Assembly: GCF_013404075.1 (NCBI RefSeq)
Contig: NZ_JACBJQ010000003.1
Coordinates: 62,001 to 126,000 of the forward strand
Source: Mycolicibacterium vinylchloridicum
GTDB taxonomy: Bacteria; Actinomycetota; Actinomycetes; Mycobacteriales; Mycobacteriaceae
Length of the DNA stretch: 64,000 nt
Direction of reading: 5' to 3'
The notes below the pieces were generated by a model, which did not search any database, was not told the origin of the DNA, and was given only the letters and a program-made list of their open reading frames with translations. Below are positions 57,759 through 64,000 of this stretch, piece by piece. The translations under genes and the position numbers were made by a program. Positions within the stretch are counted from its first letter, which is position 1. Each line of letters starts with the position of its first letter.

Positions 57759-58469
57759 CTAGAGCGGGTTCGTGCCCTCTGCTATCTGACGCGTGAGCGC
57801 CTTGTGGACCTCGTAACTGATGGCACCCATCCAAATGGCGAAGGCAGCCAGGGGGATGTAAATGCCCACGATGCCGTTCCAGGCGAACGGACCTGTCTTG
57901 AAGAACAACACCATGCCCGCCGGCGTGATCAGCAGTGCCGCCCAAGCCGTCAAATAGCCCAACCAGCGGGGGAGGATGGGCGGGTTGTTCGTGTCGATGA
58001 ATATCGCTGCCACAATGCACCACATCTGCACCCACAGCGACCGGATCACGGTGACGAAGAGAATCCAGCCGACATCGTGCAACGCCTCGGTGATCTCGGC
58101 GGCGCGGTCGTCGAAGCGAAATGAGGCCGCCATCCAGACCCCGATCGGGGTGATGAACTCCAACGACAGCAGTCCGCACGAGACGAGCTGGGTCGCGGCC
58201 AGACCGCGGGCACCGTCAATTCGCTTGAGTTGCCCGGAAATTGCGACCGCCCACGGCACGAGAAGCGCCGAGGCTGCCATCACAACGACAAGGCCGAGCT
58301 TGATCAAGATCGTGTTGTCCGCGTAGAGCTGACGGATTTCGTCGGCGGTGGCGCTGGGGCGCGATGGTGGAAAGAAGCCCATCACGAAGATGAAGGTGGC
58401 GAACCAGATGACCACCATGGTGGGACCCGCCCAGATCAGGACGCGCTGAACCCGTGCCTCCACGAGCAA
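57759..58469 (-). CDS. PRW-family six-helix membrane protein
   Basis: A 236-aa unknown with six helices. Signature: LPRWLGYLTAWAALLI then KTGPFAWNGIVGIYIP. Closely related to the 47900-48712 product. The start is TTG at 58469 after GAGAGGAA, with GTG 58463 as an alternative. The TetR gene follows. A 14-bp-arm perfect dyad (class 3) lies 78 bases upstream. Confidence 0.77.
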   Translation of the reverse strand: MLVEARVQRVLIWAGPTMVVIWFATFIFVMGFFPPSRPSATADEIRQLYADNTILIKLGLVVVMAASALLVPWAVAISGQLKRIDGARGLAATQLVSCGLLSLEFITPIGVWMAASFRFDDRAAEITEALHDVGWILFVTVIRSLWVQMWCIVAAIFIDTNNPPILPRWLGYLTAWAALLITPAGMVLFFKTGPFAWNGIVGIYIPLAAFAIWMGAISYEVHKALTRQIAEGTNPL

Positions 58470-58546
58470 TTCCTCTCAGGCAGGGAAGTTTTCAGCGCCG
58501 AGGTGACGCCGACTCCGCTGTCTCCCGATCCGAAACTAGCACCACT

Positions 58547-58579
58547 ACGACACCACGACAATAGCTGTCGTGGTGTCGT
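58547..58579. promoter_or_regulatory. Class-3 operator, perfect 14-bp-arm dyad (possible terminator overlap)
   Basis: Arms ACGACACCACGACA / TGTCGTGGTGTCGT with a 5-base centre. Inside each arm CGACA repeats at 8-base pitch, as at 55952-55984. It starts 5 bases downstream of the tetR stop at 58584, so it could also act as a hairpin terminator of the norD-norQ-tetR transcript. Confidence 0.7.
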
Positions 58580-58583
58580 GGAC

Positions 58584-59225
58584 CTAGGACTGCTCTATGG
58601 GGCGAGGACCTTGCAGTCCCCACAGCGTCATCTGGGTGAGTTGGTCGATCAGGTATTCGAAATCGGCCAGTTGTCCGTCGGTGAACAACCAATCGCGGTG
58701 CACGGTGGCGGAGAACGCCATGCCGATGATCAGCCGGACCGCAATGGCGTGGTCGGCGCTCCAGCCCCGCAGCTCGGCTTCGACTGCAAAGATCTCGACG
58801 AGCGAGTCGATCACCGGGGTGAACGTTGTCCGCAGATCGCCCAGTCCCTCGCTTTCGCCAACGGACATCGCGGCCAGGAAAGCCTGCAGCAGGGCGCGCT
58901 CACCTTCCAGCACGGTGCGAAGGCTCCCGAAGAACTCACGAATCTCGGTCTCCGAATCGCGCGACCCGCGCGGGCGTGCCGCCCAGGACTCGCGGAAATC
59001 GGTGAAGAAGTGCTCCACCGGACCGGCCACCGCCTCCTGAAACAACGCCGCCTTCGAGGGAAACTGCCGAAAGAGTGTGCGTTCGGTGATGCCGGCTGCC
59101 GCGGCGATGTCCCGCGTCGTCGTCCCCCGGTATCCGCGCTGCGCGAAGATGTCGATCGCGGCTTCGAGCAGGCGCTCCCGGTTCTTGGCCGCTACCGCCC
59201 GTCGGCCATCCGTGGTGTCAGTCAG
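58584..59225 (-). CDS. TetR-family regulator with probable CTG start
   Basis: A 213-aa TetR protein. The HTH reads RLLEAAIDIFAQRGYRGTTT then RDIAAAAGITERTLFRQFPS. The frame is open back to a TGA just upstream, and in that stretch there is no ATG, GTG or TTG before the HTH. The only near-cognate codon is CTG at 59225, giving (M)TDTTDGRRAVAAKNRE, a normal TetR beginning. It overlaps the norQ stop by 8 bases, so it may be translated by coupling. A TTG start at 59045 would remove the DNA-binding domain. Last gene of the aveC-norD-norQ-tetR operon. Confidence 0.75.
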   Translation of the reverse strand: MTDTTDGRRAVAAKNRERLLEAAIDIFAQRGYRGTTTRDIAAAAGITERTLFRQFPSKAALFQEAVAGPVEHFFTDFRESWAARPRGSRDSETEIREFFGSLRTVLEGERALLQAFLAAMSVGESEGLGDLRTTFTPVIDSLVEIFAVEAELRGWSADHAIAVRLIIGMAFSATVHRDWLFTDGQLADFEYLIDQLTQMTLWGLQGPRPIEQS

Positions 59226-60042
59226 CGTAGGACTCGATCATCGCAACGAGCCCGCGCCGCAGTTCCTGGTCGTCGGACAGCGGGCCCGCGATGGCGGCGA
59301 TGGTGGCGTCGCGGAAGGTGAGCCCGGCGCGCATCAGTTGGCTGGCTGCGACAAGGGTTCGGGTCGAGCACACCTCGCGCAACCCGGGATGCGCCACCTT
59401 CCGGACCGCTTGAGCAAACCGAAGCAGGTCATCCACTCGGGCACCACTATGGCCGGATTCGCGCCGCACGATCTCTGCCTCGTGTGCGGGGTCGGGATAC
59501 TCGAGTTCGATCGCGATCATCCGCTGGCGCGTCGACGGCTTCATGTCTTTGAGGATGCTCTGGTAGCCGGGGTTGTATGACACCACAAGCTGAAAGCCGT
59601 TCGCGGCCTTGATGGTTTGGCCGCCGAGCCGCTCCAGGCTGAGCTCGCGGCGATGGTCGGCGAGGGAATGGATCGCCACGACTGCGTCCTGCCGGGCTTC
59701 GACGATCTCATCGAGGTAGCAGATGCCGCCCTCGCGGGCGGCCGTCGTCAGGGGGCCGTCGACCCACCGGGTTTCGCCGCCGATCAACAGGAATCGGCCG
59801 AGCAGGTCCGACGCGGTCATGTCTTCGTGGCACGACACCGTGTGCAGCGGAAGCTGCAGTGACGCCGCCATGTGCTCGACCAGGCGGGTCTTGCCGCAAC
59901 CGGTCGGGCCCTTGAGCATGACCGGCAAGCCCATGTCCCACGCCGCCCGGAACACGTCGACCTCGTTGCCGATCGGCAAGTAGTAGGGCACATCTGCAGA
60001 TTGGCGATCTACGCCCACGCGTTCAAACTCCTGCACTGACAT
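59218..60042 (-). CDS. norQ: NorQ/CbbQ-type MoxR AAA+ ATPase
   Basis: A 274-aa AAA+ ATPase with Walker A GPTGCGKT (45-52), Walker B ICYLDEI (Asp111, Glu112), and sensor/arginine regions SYNPGYQS and STRTLVAAS. Family knowledge: NorQ works with the VWA protein NorD to insert the non-heme iron of nitric oxide reductase, and CbbQ/CbbO act likewise on Rubisco. AAAGGAG precedes ATG 60042, which overlaps the norD end by 20 bases. With no norB here, its client is unknown and may be the AveC-family protein encoded in the same operon. Confidence 0.9.
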   Translation of the reverse strand: MSVQEFERVGVDRQSADVPYYLPIGNEVDVFRAAWDMGLPVMLKGPTGCGKTRLVEHMAASLQLPLHTVSCHEDMTASDLLGRFLLIGGETRWVDGPLTTAAREGGICYLDEIVEARQDAVVAIHSLADHRRELSLERLGGQTIKAANGFQLVVSYNPGYQSILKDMKPSTRQRMIAIELEYPDPAHEAEIVRRESGHSGARVDDLLRFAQAVRKVAHPGLREVCSTRTLVAASQLMRAGLTFRDATIAAIAGPLSDDQELRRGLVAMIESYAD

Positions 60043-61723
60043 ACACACTCCTTTGTGGATGGTGTGGGCGCTGCACACCACGGACTCGTCCGAGGGCCCC
60101 GCCGAACAGGTCGCGCACGTGGGGAGCCAGTTCAGCCGCGTCGCGGACGACGCGATGCTGGGCGGGTGGCCATATCGAGTCGTCCGGTGTCGGGCAGACC
60201 GACAATCCGGCGATCGCGACGCCGCGCAACGCGGCTTCTTCGATGGCGAATCGGGAATCCTCGCATGCATAACGGCCTTCGTACCCGTGGTCGAAGACCA
60301 CCCCGTCGCCGATCACCACGACCAACTGATGATCGGTACCGGCCCGGGTGGCGACGATGTTCGTCGCGTGCCGGATCGCGGCCCCGAGCCGGGTGAACCC
60401 CGACGGGCCGATGCTGAGCAAGCGGCGCTGCGCGGCAGCCGACCACGGCTCGTCGAACGACTTGGCGTGCAAGAAGCGTACATTGCGGCGTCCCTGGGAG
60501 TAGAAGCCGTAGGTCGCGGTTCGCACTCCGAGCTGGTCGAGGGCGGAGGTCACGTCGAACGCGAGTTTGCGCTGCGCGGCGAACACCGTTTCGCCGTCCG
60601 CGGTCTCGGCCGTCGAGCCGGTGGCGTCGAGCAGGATCAGCACCCCGAGACGCTGGGAAGTCCGCCTGGCTGCCGTGTACACCAGCGCATCGCCGCCGTG
60701 TCCGGCCGCGACGCTGGTATGTAGGTCGATCAGCGCGGACAGGTCGAGGTTGTCGCCCATCGGCTCAGCGCGATGGTTCTCCCACGCCAACCCCAGCCGC
60801 GCCAGGGATCGCACAAGTGGCCGGTTTGGTTGGGCGCCAGTGGGTTCGACGTCGCCGGCAGGGGCGGGGTCGAACTCGCCGACCACCGTCCACTCCTCGT
60901 GGTAGACGCGGCGGTGGGTATCCCACTCGGGATAGGCGGCACCGACCACGAGTTCGCCGGCCATCTCGACGCGTGGTTCGCTTCCGGGCACCAAACGCCC
61001 TTTGGCGGAGTGACCGCGCCCGCCCCGGGCACCCACGATGGGGACCTCGTCGCCGGCTGTTCCGTCGCCAGGAGAACGACCCATCCCGAGCAGCTTCTGC
61101 AGCGCCTCGCCGAAGGGGTTTCGCAGCGGTGCGGAGAACAGCTCCATGATTCGGCTGCGTTCGCCGGAGGTGGCGTCCTCGTCCTCGTCCTCGTCCGGCT
61201 CGGGAAGCGAGGTCGGTTCGGTGACTTCCTTGCCGGCCGAATCGTCGGCAGCCGAGGCATTTCCGGCTGAGAGGATCCGCGACGGCACCAGTTCACCGAA
61301 CCACGGTGGCGGGGACGGCAGTCTCTCGGTCGATCGTGCCCGCGACAGTGATTCGGTCGGCGTGGCCGATGGCTCGATGTCGGCGCCGGCGTCGCGCAGT
61401 GCGGCGAGGAACGACCGCGGCAGCATCTGCTCCACCACGGCACACGACCGCAGCACTTCCAGTGTCAGGTAGCGCCGCGCGATATCGCTTCCGCCCCTAT
61501 TGAGTTTGCGCAGAACATCTTTGCGGTATGCGCCGGAGCGCTGCAGCGATGCCTGACAGATCACCAGGTATCGCGCGTCGAGGGAGTCTTGATCCAGGCT
61601 CGCGGGGACGAAGATCGTCGACCCGTCACTGCTGCCGACCGTGCCCTGGGTGAGCTCCAGCGGCACGGGCTTGCCGGCTAGGGCACTTGCGAACAACGAC
61701 AGCGCGAGGTTTCCTGTGGCCAC
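60023..61723 (-). CDS. norD: NorD-like VWA-domain activation protein
   Basis: A 566-aa protein (GTG at 61723; an ATG at 61795 would overlap the preceding gene by 50 bases). It has an acidic linker (EPDEDEDEDA) in the first half and a C-terminal von Willebrand A domain with the metal-site motif DATGS near residues 366-370, then VVVIGDGVVFDHG. It partners the NorQ ATPase encoded next. It lies 22 bases after the AveC copy 3 gene, so AveC, NorD and NorQ are one operon. Confidence 0.87.
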   Translation of the reverse strand: MATGNLALSLFASALAGKPVPLELTQGTVGSSDGSTIFVPASLDQDSLDARYLVICQASLQRSGAYRKDVLRKLNRGGSDIARRYLTLEVLRSCAVVEQMLPRSFLAALRDAGADIEPSATPTESLSRARSTERLPSPPPWFGELVPSRILSAGNASAADDSAGKEVTEPTSLPEPDEDEDEDATSGERSRIMELFSAPLRNPFGEALQKLLGMGRSPGDGTAGDEVPIVGARGGRGHSAKGRLVPGSEPRVEMAGELVVGAAYPEWDTHRRVYHEEWTVVGEFDPAPAGDVEPTGAQPNRPLVRSLARLGLAWENHRAEPMGDNLDLSALIDLHTSVAAGHGGDALVYTAARRTSQRLGVLILLDATGSTAETADGETVFAAQRKLAFDVTSALDQLGVRTATYGFYSQGRRNVRFLHAKSFDEPWSAAAQRRLLSIGPSGFTRLGAAIRHATNIVATRAGTDHQLVVVIGDGVVFDHGYEGRYACEDSRFAIEEAALRGVAIAGLSVCPTPDDSIWPPAQHRVVRDAAELAPHVRDLFGGALGRVRGVQRPHHPQRSVYVSAGV

Positions 61724-61745
61724 AGGCCCCGGTGAGCCGCGCTGG

Positions 61746-62924
61746 TCACTGACCTGGTCGATCGAACGGGATGACCTTCCGCTGCCACGGCGCATCGGGG
61801 GGAATCACCGCCTTTCCGCCCTGGTCAATGTAGCCCGAACTGCCATCCACCGGGTTGCCGTTGTTGTTGCGATCCAGTGGCACGGCGGGGCCGGGGCATG
61901 GGCGGTCGGTGTTCTCGCCACAGATGCCCGAGGTGAAGTACGAGCGCTTCTGAATGTCTTCGTTCCACTCGGTGGAGTGCATACCGACCCAGAAATTGGG
62001 CACGTTGTAGCCGATGAACATGGTCGCCTGGATCACGAAGATCGCCGCGAGGGCACGCACCACCGTCTTTCGGGTCTCACCGCCCCGAACATCTTCGATT
62101 CCGCGTTCAAAGATCATCTGTCCCTTGTCATTCAGGAAGTAACGGAAGCACGCGACGGCACAGAAGACGGCGCCGATCGTCAGCGCTTCGTGAATGGGGA
62201 ACTTGTGGTAAGTGTCGGGGAAAATTCCCCAGTGCCCGCCCTGGTAGGCGAAGATGCCCATCGGCAGCCACAGCAGGCCTTCGAGGATGAAGTCGAAGAC
62301 CATCATGAACGCGTAGCAACTTGCGATCAGGCCGAGGTTGCTCAGTTTCGGAAAGCGTTGCCGCACAGTGCGCATGAACCACGAGCCGATCAGCATGACG
62401 ATGACGAAGATGTAGCAGTACGCGAACGGCGTGAACAGGATCGGCTCGCTCAGCATCGCCCCCGGCCTACCGAAGGAATTCCACCCCGGTACGGAGTTCA
62501 CCCAGGAGCCGAAGTTGAGCATCCACGTGTTGTAGGTGAACCAGTGTCCGCCATACGAGGACAGCGGATCCTGGAACCACACCGTCAAGAAGGAAATGAC
62601 GAGGATGCCGTCGATGCCGAGCTTGCGGTCACGCAGCCACGGCCGGATGACGAACCAATACGTCAGCCCCAAGGTGGCCGGGATCGATCCGACCTGCCAC
62701 GCGATGAGGATCCCCTTCATCAGCGCGGGAGGTTCGGAGGGGCCGCTCGGCACGCGCACGAAGAACGGGCCGGTGACCCATTTGATCAGGACGTAGCACT
62801 CGAACAACACCAACAGCACGCCCAAGGCCGCGAAGATGTTGACCGGCAGATTCCGCTTGGGTTGGGATGCGGAGTCGACCGGGGCCGAGGTGGCCGTGAT
62901 GGGGTTATCCAGGTGCCGAGTCAT
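61746..62924 (-). CDS. AveC-family membrane protein, copy 3
   Basis: A 392-aa protein with about eight helices, first in the operon with norD and norQ. It shows the AveC-family points VWFQDPLSSYGGHWF (acidic residue), FDFILEGLLWLP (helix glutamate), FPIHEALTIG (second helix glutamate preceded by His) and LNDKGQMIFERGIEDV, with GICGENTDRPCPGPAVPLD near the end. GAGAGGAA lies before ATG 62924. Linkage to NorQD suggests that this copy binds a metal and is their client, but this is inference. Confidence 0.8.
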   Translation of the reverse strand: MTRHLDNPITATSAPVDSASQPKRNLPVNIFAALGVLLVLFECYVLIKWVTGPFFVRVPSGPSEPPALMKGILIAWQVGSIPATLGLTYWFVIRPWLRDRKLGIDGILVISFLTVWFQDPLSSYGGHWFTYNTWMLNFGSWVNSVPGWNSFGRPGAMLSEPILFTPFAYCYIFVIVMLIGSWFMRTVRQRFPKLSNLGLIASCYAFMMVFDFILEGLLWLPMGIFAYQGGHWGIFPDTYHKFPIHEALTIGAVFCAVACFRYFLNDKGQMIFERGIEDVRGGETRKTVVRALAAIFVIQATMFIGYNVPNFWVGMHSTEWNEDIQKRSYFTSGICGENTDRPCPGPAVPLDRNNNGNPVDGSSGYIDQGGKAVIPPDAPWQRKVIPFDRPGQ

Positions 62925-62980
62925 GGGATTCCTCTCGTCCAACGGCTGCGTTGTGACGTGCGTTACCCCGCCAATATAAC

Positions 62981-62996
62981 GTCAGCAACCACTGAC
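62981..62996. promoter_or_regulatory. Short dyad in the aveC-norD-norQ promoter
   Basis: GTCAG-N6-CTGAC. On the minus strand a TATATT (62978-62973) follows it, so the dyad would sit in the -35/-10 spacer of the operon promoter. It may be the site of the TetR encoded at the end of the operon. Confidence 0.4.
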
Positions 62997-63061
62997 ATCA
63001 ATAGTCGTACTTGCAACCCATCAGCCATGTTATCCGCGTTCAGCGGTGCCTGTCGGATATG

Positions 63062-63078
63062 TGAGACGCTAGATCCTA
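63062..63078. promoter_or_regulatory. Class-1 operator upstream of the aveC-norD-norQ operon
   Basis: TGAGAC-GCTAG-ATCCTA, 9 of 12 arm positions with a perfect left arm. On the minus strand TAGGAT (63078-63073) is -10-like. It is 138 bases before the AveC copy 3 start. Confidence 0.55.
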
Positions 63079-63134
63079 TAAAAGTGATTAGGGATGTCGA
63101 TGAGCGCTCAGTCGACGTGCGTCGCTGCCGCGGG

Positions 63135-63767
63135 TCAGGAATGGCGGTGGGCGATACCGTCGACGATCAGCCGCGCCATCTCGCGAACCATGCGGGTTCG
63201 GCCAGGGGTACGCCGGTTCGCCGGATAGGCCCAATCACCCAACAGGACCGAGCCGATGATCATGCTGGCGACCGCGCCGATCGTGGCCGGCGGGTCGACG
63301 TAGACGAGTTCCCTGGAGCGCGCGATGTCGACCCCGACGTCGAGAACGGCGCTGAAGCCCTCCCGGAATTGTGCGCTGATCGCGACGGCCGACTGGTGCA
63401 GCGCCGCTTGCGGATCGGAACGCGCGGCGAGCAGCTCCCGGAAGACTCGGCGATCCTCCCAGATCAGGGTGTACAGGCCGTCCACAAGATCCTCGGCGAG
63501 CTGTTCGAGGGTGATCTCGGTCGGCATCGCGTCCCATGACCGTGTCCACTCGTCCACGACCCGGTTGAACGGTTCGAGAATGCTGGCTTCGAACAGCTCG
63601 ACCTTGGAGCCGAAATGGCGAAAGACCGTCGGCTCGGCGACCTTGGCCCGCGCGCTGATCTCTTTGGTGGTAGTCGATTGGAAGCCCTGCTTGGTGAACA
63701 GATCGTGCGCGGCCTTCAGGATGCGGGCGCGAAGATCCCCGCCGCTGTCGGAACGGGGCGTGACCAC
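63135..63767 (-). CDS. TetR-family regulator, paralogue of the 50.8-kb TetR
   Basis: A 210-aa TetR protein with HTH FQSTTTKEISARAKVAEPTV and FRHFGSKVELFEASILEPF (about residues 30-67). It is strongly similar to the 50784-51422 TetR in both domains. The start is GTG at 63767. It is divergent from the membrane gene at 63839, with a class-1 dyad in the 71-base gap. It reads toward the aveC-norD-norQ operon on the same strand, 210 bases away. Confidence 0.86.
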   Translation of the reverse strand: MVTPRSDSGGDLRARILKAAHDLFTKQGFQSTTTKEISARAKVAEPTVFRHFGSKVELFEASILEPFNRVVDEWTRSWDAMPTEITLEQLAEDLVDGLYTLIWEDRRVFRELLAARSDPQAALHQSAVAISAQFREGFSAVLDVGVDIARSRELVYVDPPATIGAVASMIIGSVLLGDWAYPANRRTPGRTRMVREMARLIVDGIAHRHS

Positions 63768-63816
63768 GGGTGACAGACTACTGGGCGACCACGGAATCTC
63801 CGGCGAGGCTTATTTT

Positions 63817-63833
63817 TGAGTTGCTAAGCTTCA
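63817..63833. promoter_or_regulatory. Class-1 operator at the right edge
   Basis: TGAGTT-GCTAA-GCTTCA, 8 of 12 arm positions. TATTTT (63811-63816) abuts it on the left and the start codon is 5 bases after it, so the transcript would be nearly leaderless. Confidence 0.58.
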
Positions 63834-63838
63834 AAAAC

Positions 63839-64000
63839 ATGGGCACCTACGATCCGGCTACGGTCCTTGCTGCGATATCGGCCAATGCGGTCGCGGTTGT
63901 GGCGATCGGTGGGCTGTCGATCCTGGCGATGTTCGTCTTCTTCATCGAGGGCGCGAGGATGGGCAGACGTGACTGCGTCTACCCGATGGCGCTGTGGATG
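63839..64000 (+). CDS. Multi-pass membrane protein, N-terminal part (cut by window end)
   Basis: The first 54 codons of a gene that runs off the window. It begins MGTYDPATVLAAISANAVAV and has one hydrophobic helix and the sequence GRRDCVYP. The start resembles the 22340-23122 product (YDPQIILAAID), and both follow a class-1 operator within a few bases. It is probably the second member of that membrane family. Confidence 0.65.
   Translation, partial: MGTYDPATVLAAISANAVAVVAIGGLSILAMFVFFIEGARMGRRDCVYPMALWM

Noticed and set aside
58547..58579. The 14-bp perfect inverted repeat as a plain transcription terminator
   Set aside because: Termination is possible, but its internal 8-base CGACA repeats recur at 55952-55984, in front of a gene where no terminator is needed, so an operator explains both copies better.

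Overview
The window is high-GC actinobacterial DNA and almost certainly comes from a Mycobacterium, probably a fast-growing Mycolicibacterium. The evidence is MmpL/MmpS transporters, a PapA/MmpL10/PE-domain/Gap/FAAL glycolipid locus, the Sdh1-type succinate dehydrogenase with its flavin-reductase and 98-aa neighbours, a chromosomal aminoglycoside 2'-N-acetyltransferase next to pxpC-pxpB, and a mycofactocin-type SDR. No rRNA, tRNA, CRISPR array or insertion sequence was seen.

Layout 1-21.4 kb (core, mycobacterial synteny). 1-7.1 kb is the right part of a trehalose-polyphleate-like locus: the end of papA3, then mmpL10, a PE-domain serine hydrolase/transesterase, a Gap/Sap-type membrane protein and a FAAL ligase. 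7.2-11.9 kb holds a flavin reductase, a 51-codon conserved-looking small gene, and sdhCAB followed by a strong hairpin. 12.0-16.7 kb holds an isocitrate-lyase/PEP-mutase-family enzyme and a marR-mmpS-mmpL operon. 16.9-21.4 kb holds aac(2'), pxpC, pxpB, a queuosine-precursor-type transporter, a siderophore-binding lipoprotein and a LysE exporter.

Layout 21.6-64 kb (accessory island). The left half is catabolic: a HAPMO-type Baeyer-Villiger monooxygenase, a P450-ferredoxin-aldehyde dehydrogenase-AMACR operon, five acyl-CoA dehydrogenase genes (two of them an alpha/beta pair), three crotonases, two SDRs, a thiolase, a thioesterase, a SnoaL-like protein and an alpha/beta hydrolase. This looks like beta-oxidation of a methyl-branched, probably cyclic or isoprenoid, hydrophobic compound. 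The right half (44.5-64 kb) is dominated by integral membrane proteins: two NorE/NorF-like cassettes, a NorQ-NorD (MoxR ATPase plus VWA) pair, three AveC-family proteins and seven paralogues of an unrecognised six-helix family with a PRW..Y...GP.AWNG signature. There is no NorB/NorC or CoxA in the window. Nine TetR-family genes lie between 21.6 and 63.8 kb.

How it works together. A 17-bp dyad, consensus TGAGAC-N5-GTCTCA, lies over or just downstream of the putative -10 element of nearly every transcription unit from 22.3 kb to the right edge. It precedes the beta-oxidation operons and also the Nor/AveC/PRW membrane operons, which links the two halves as one probable regulon. Two further operator classes (GCAAGTG-N-CACTTGC and tandem ACGACA/TGTCGT) sit beside particular TetR genes in the membrane half. 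The main hypothesis is that the membrane half is an undescribed metal-dependent membrane redox system, assembled by NorQD-like chaperones, that serves or feeds the catabolic pathway.
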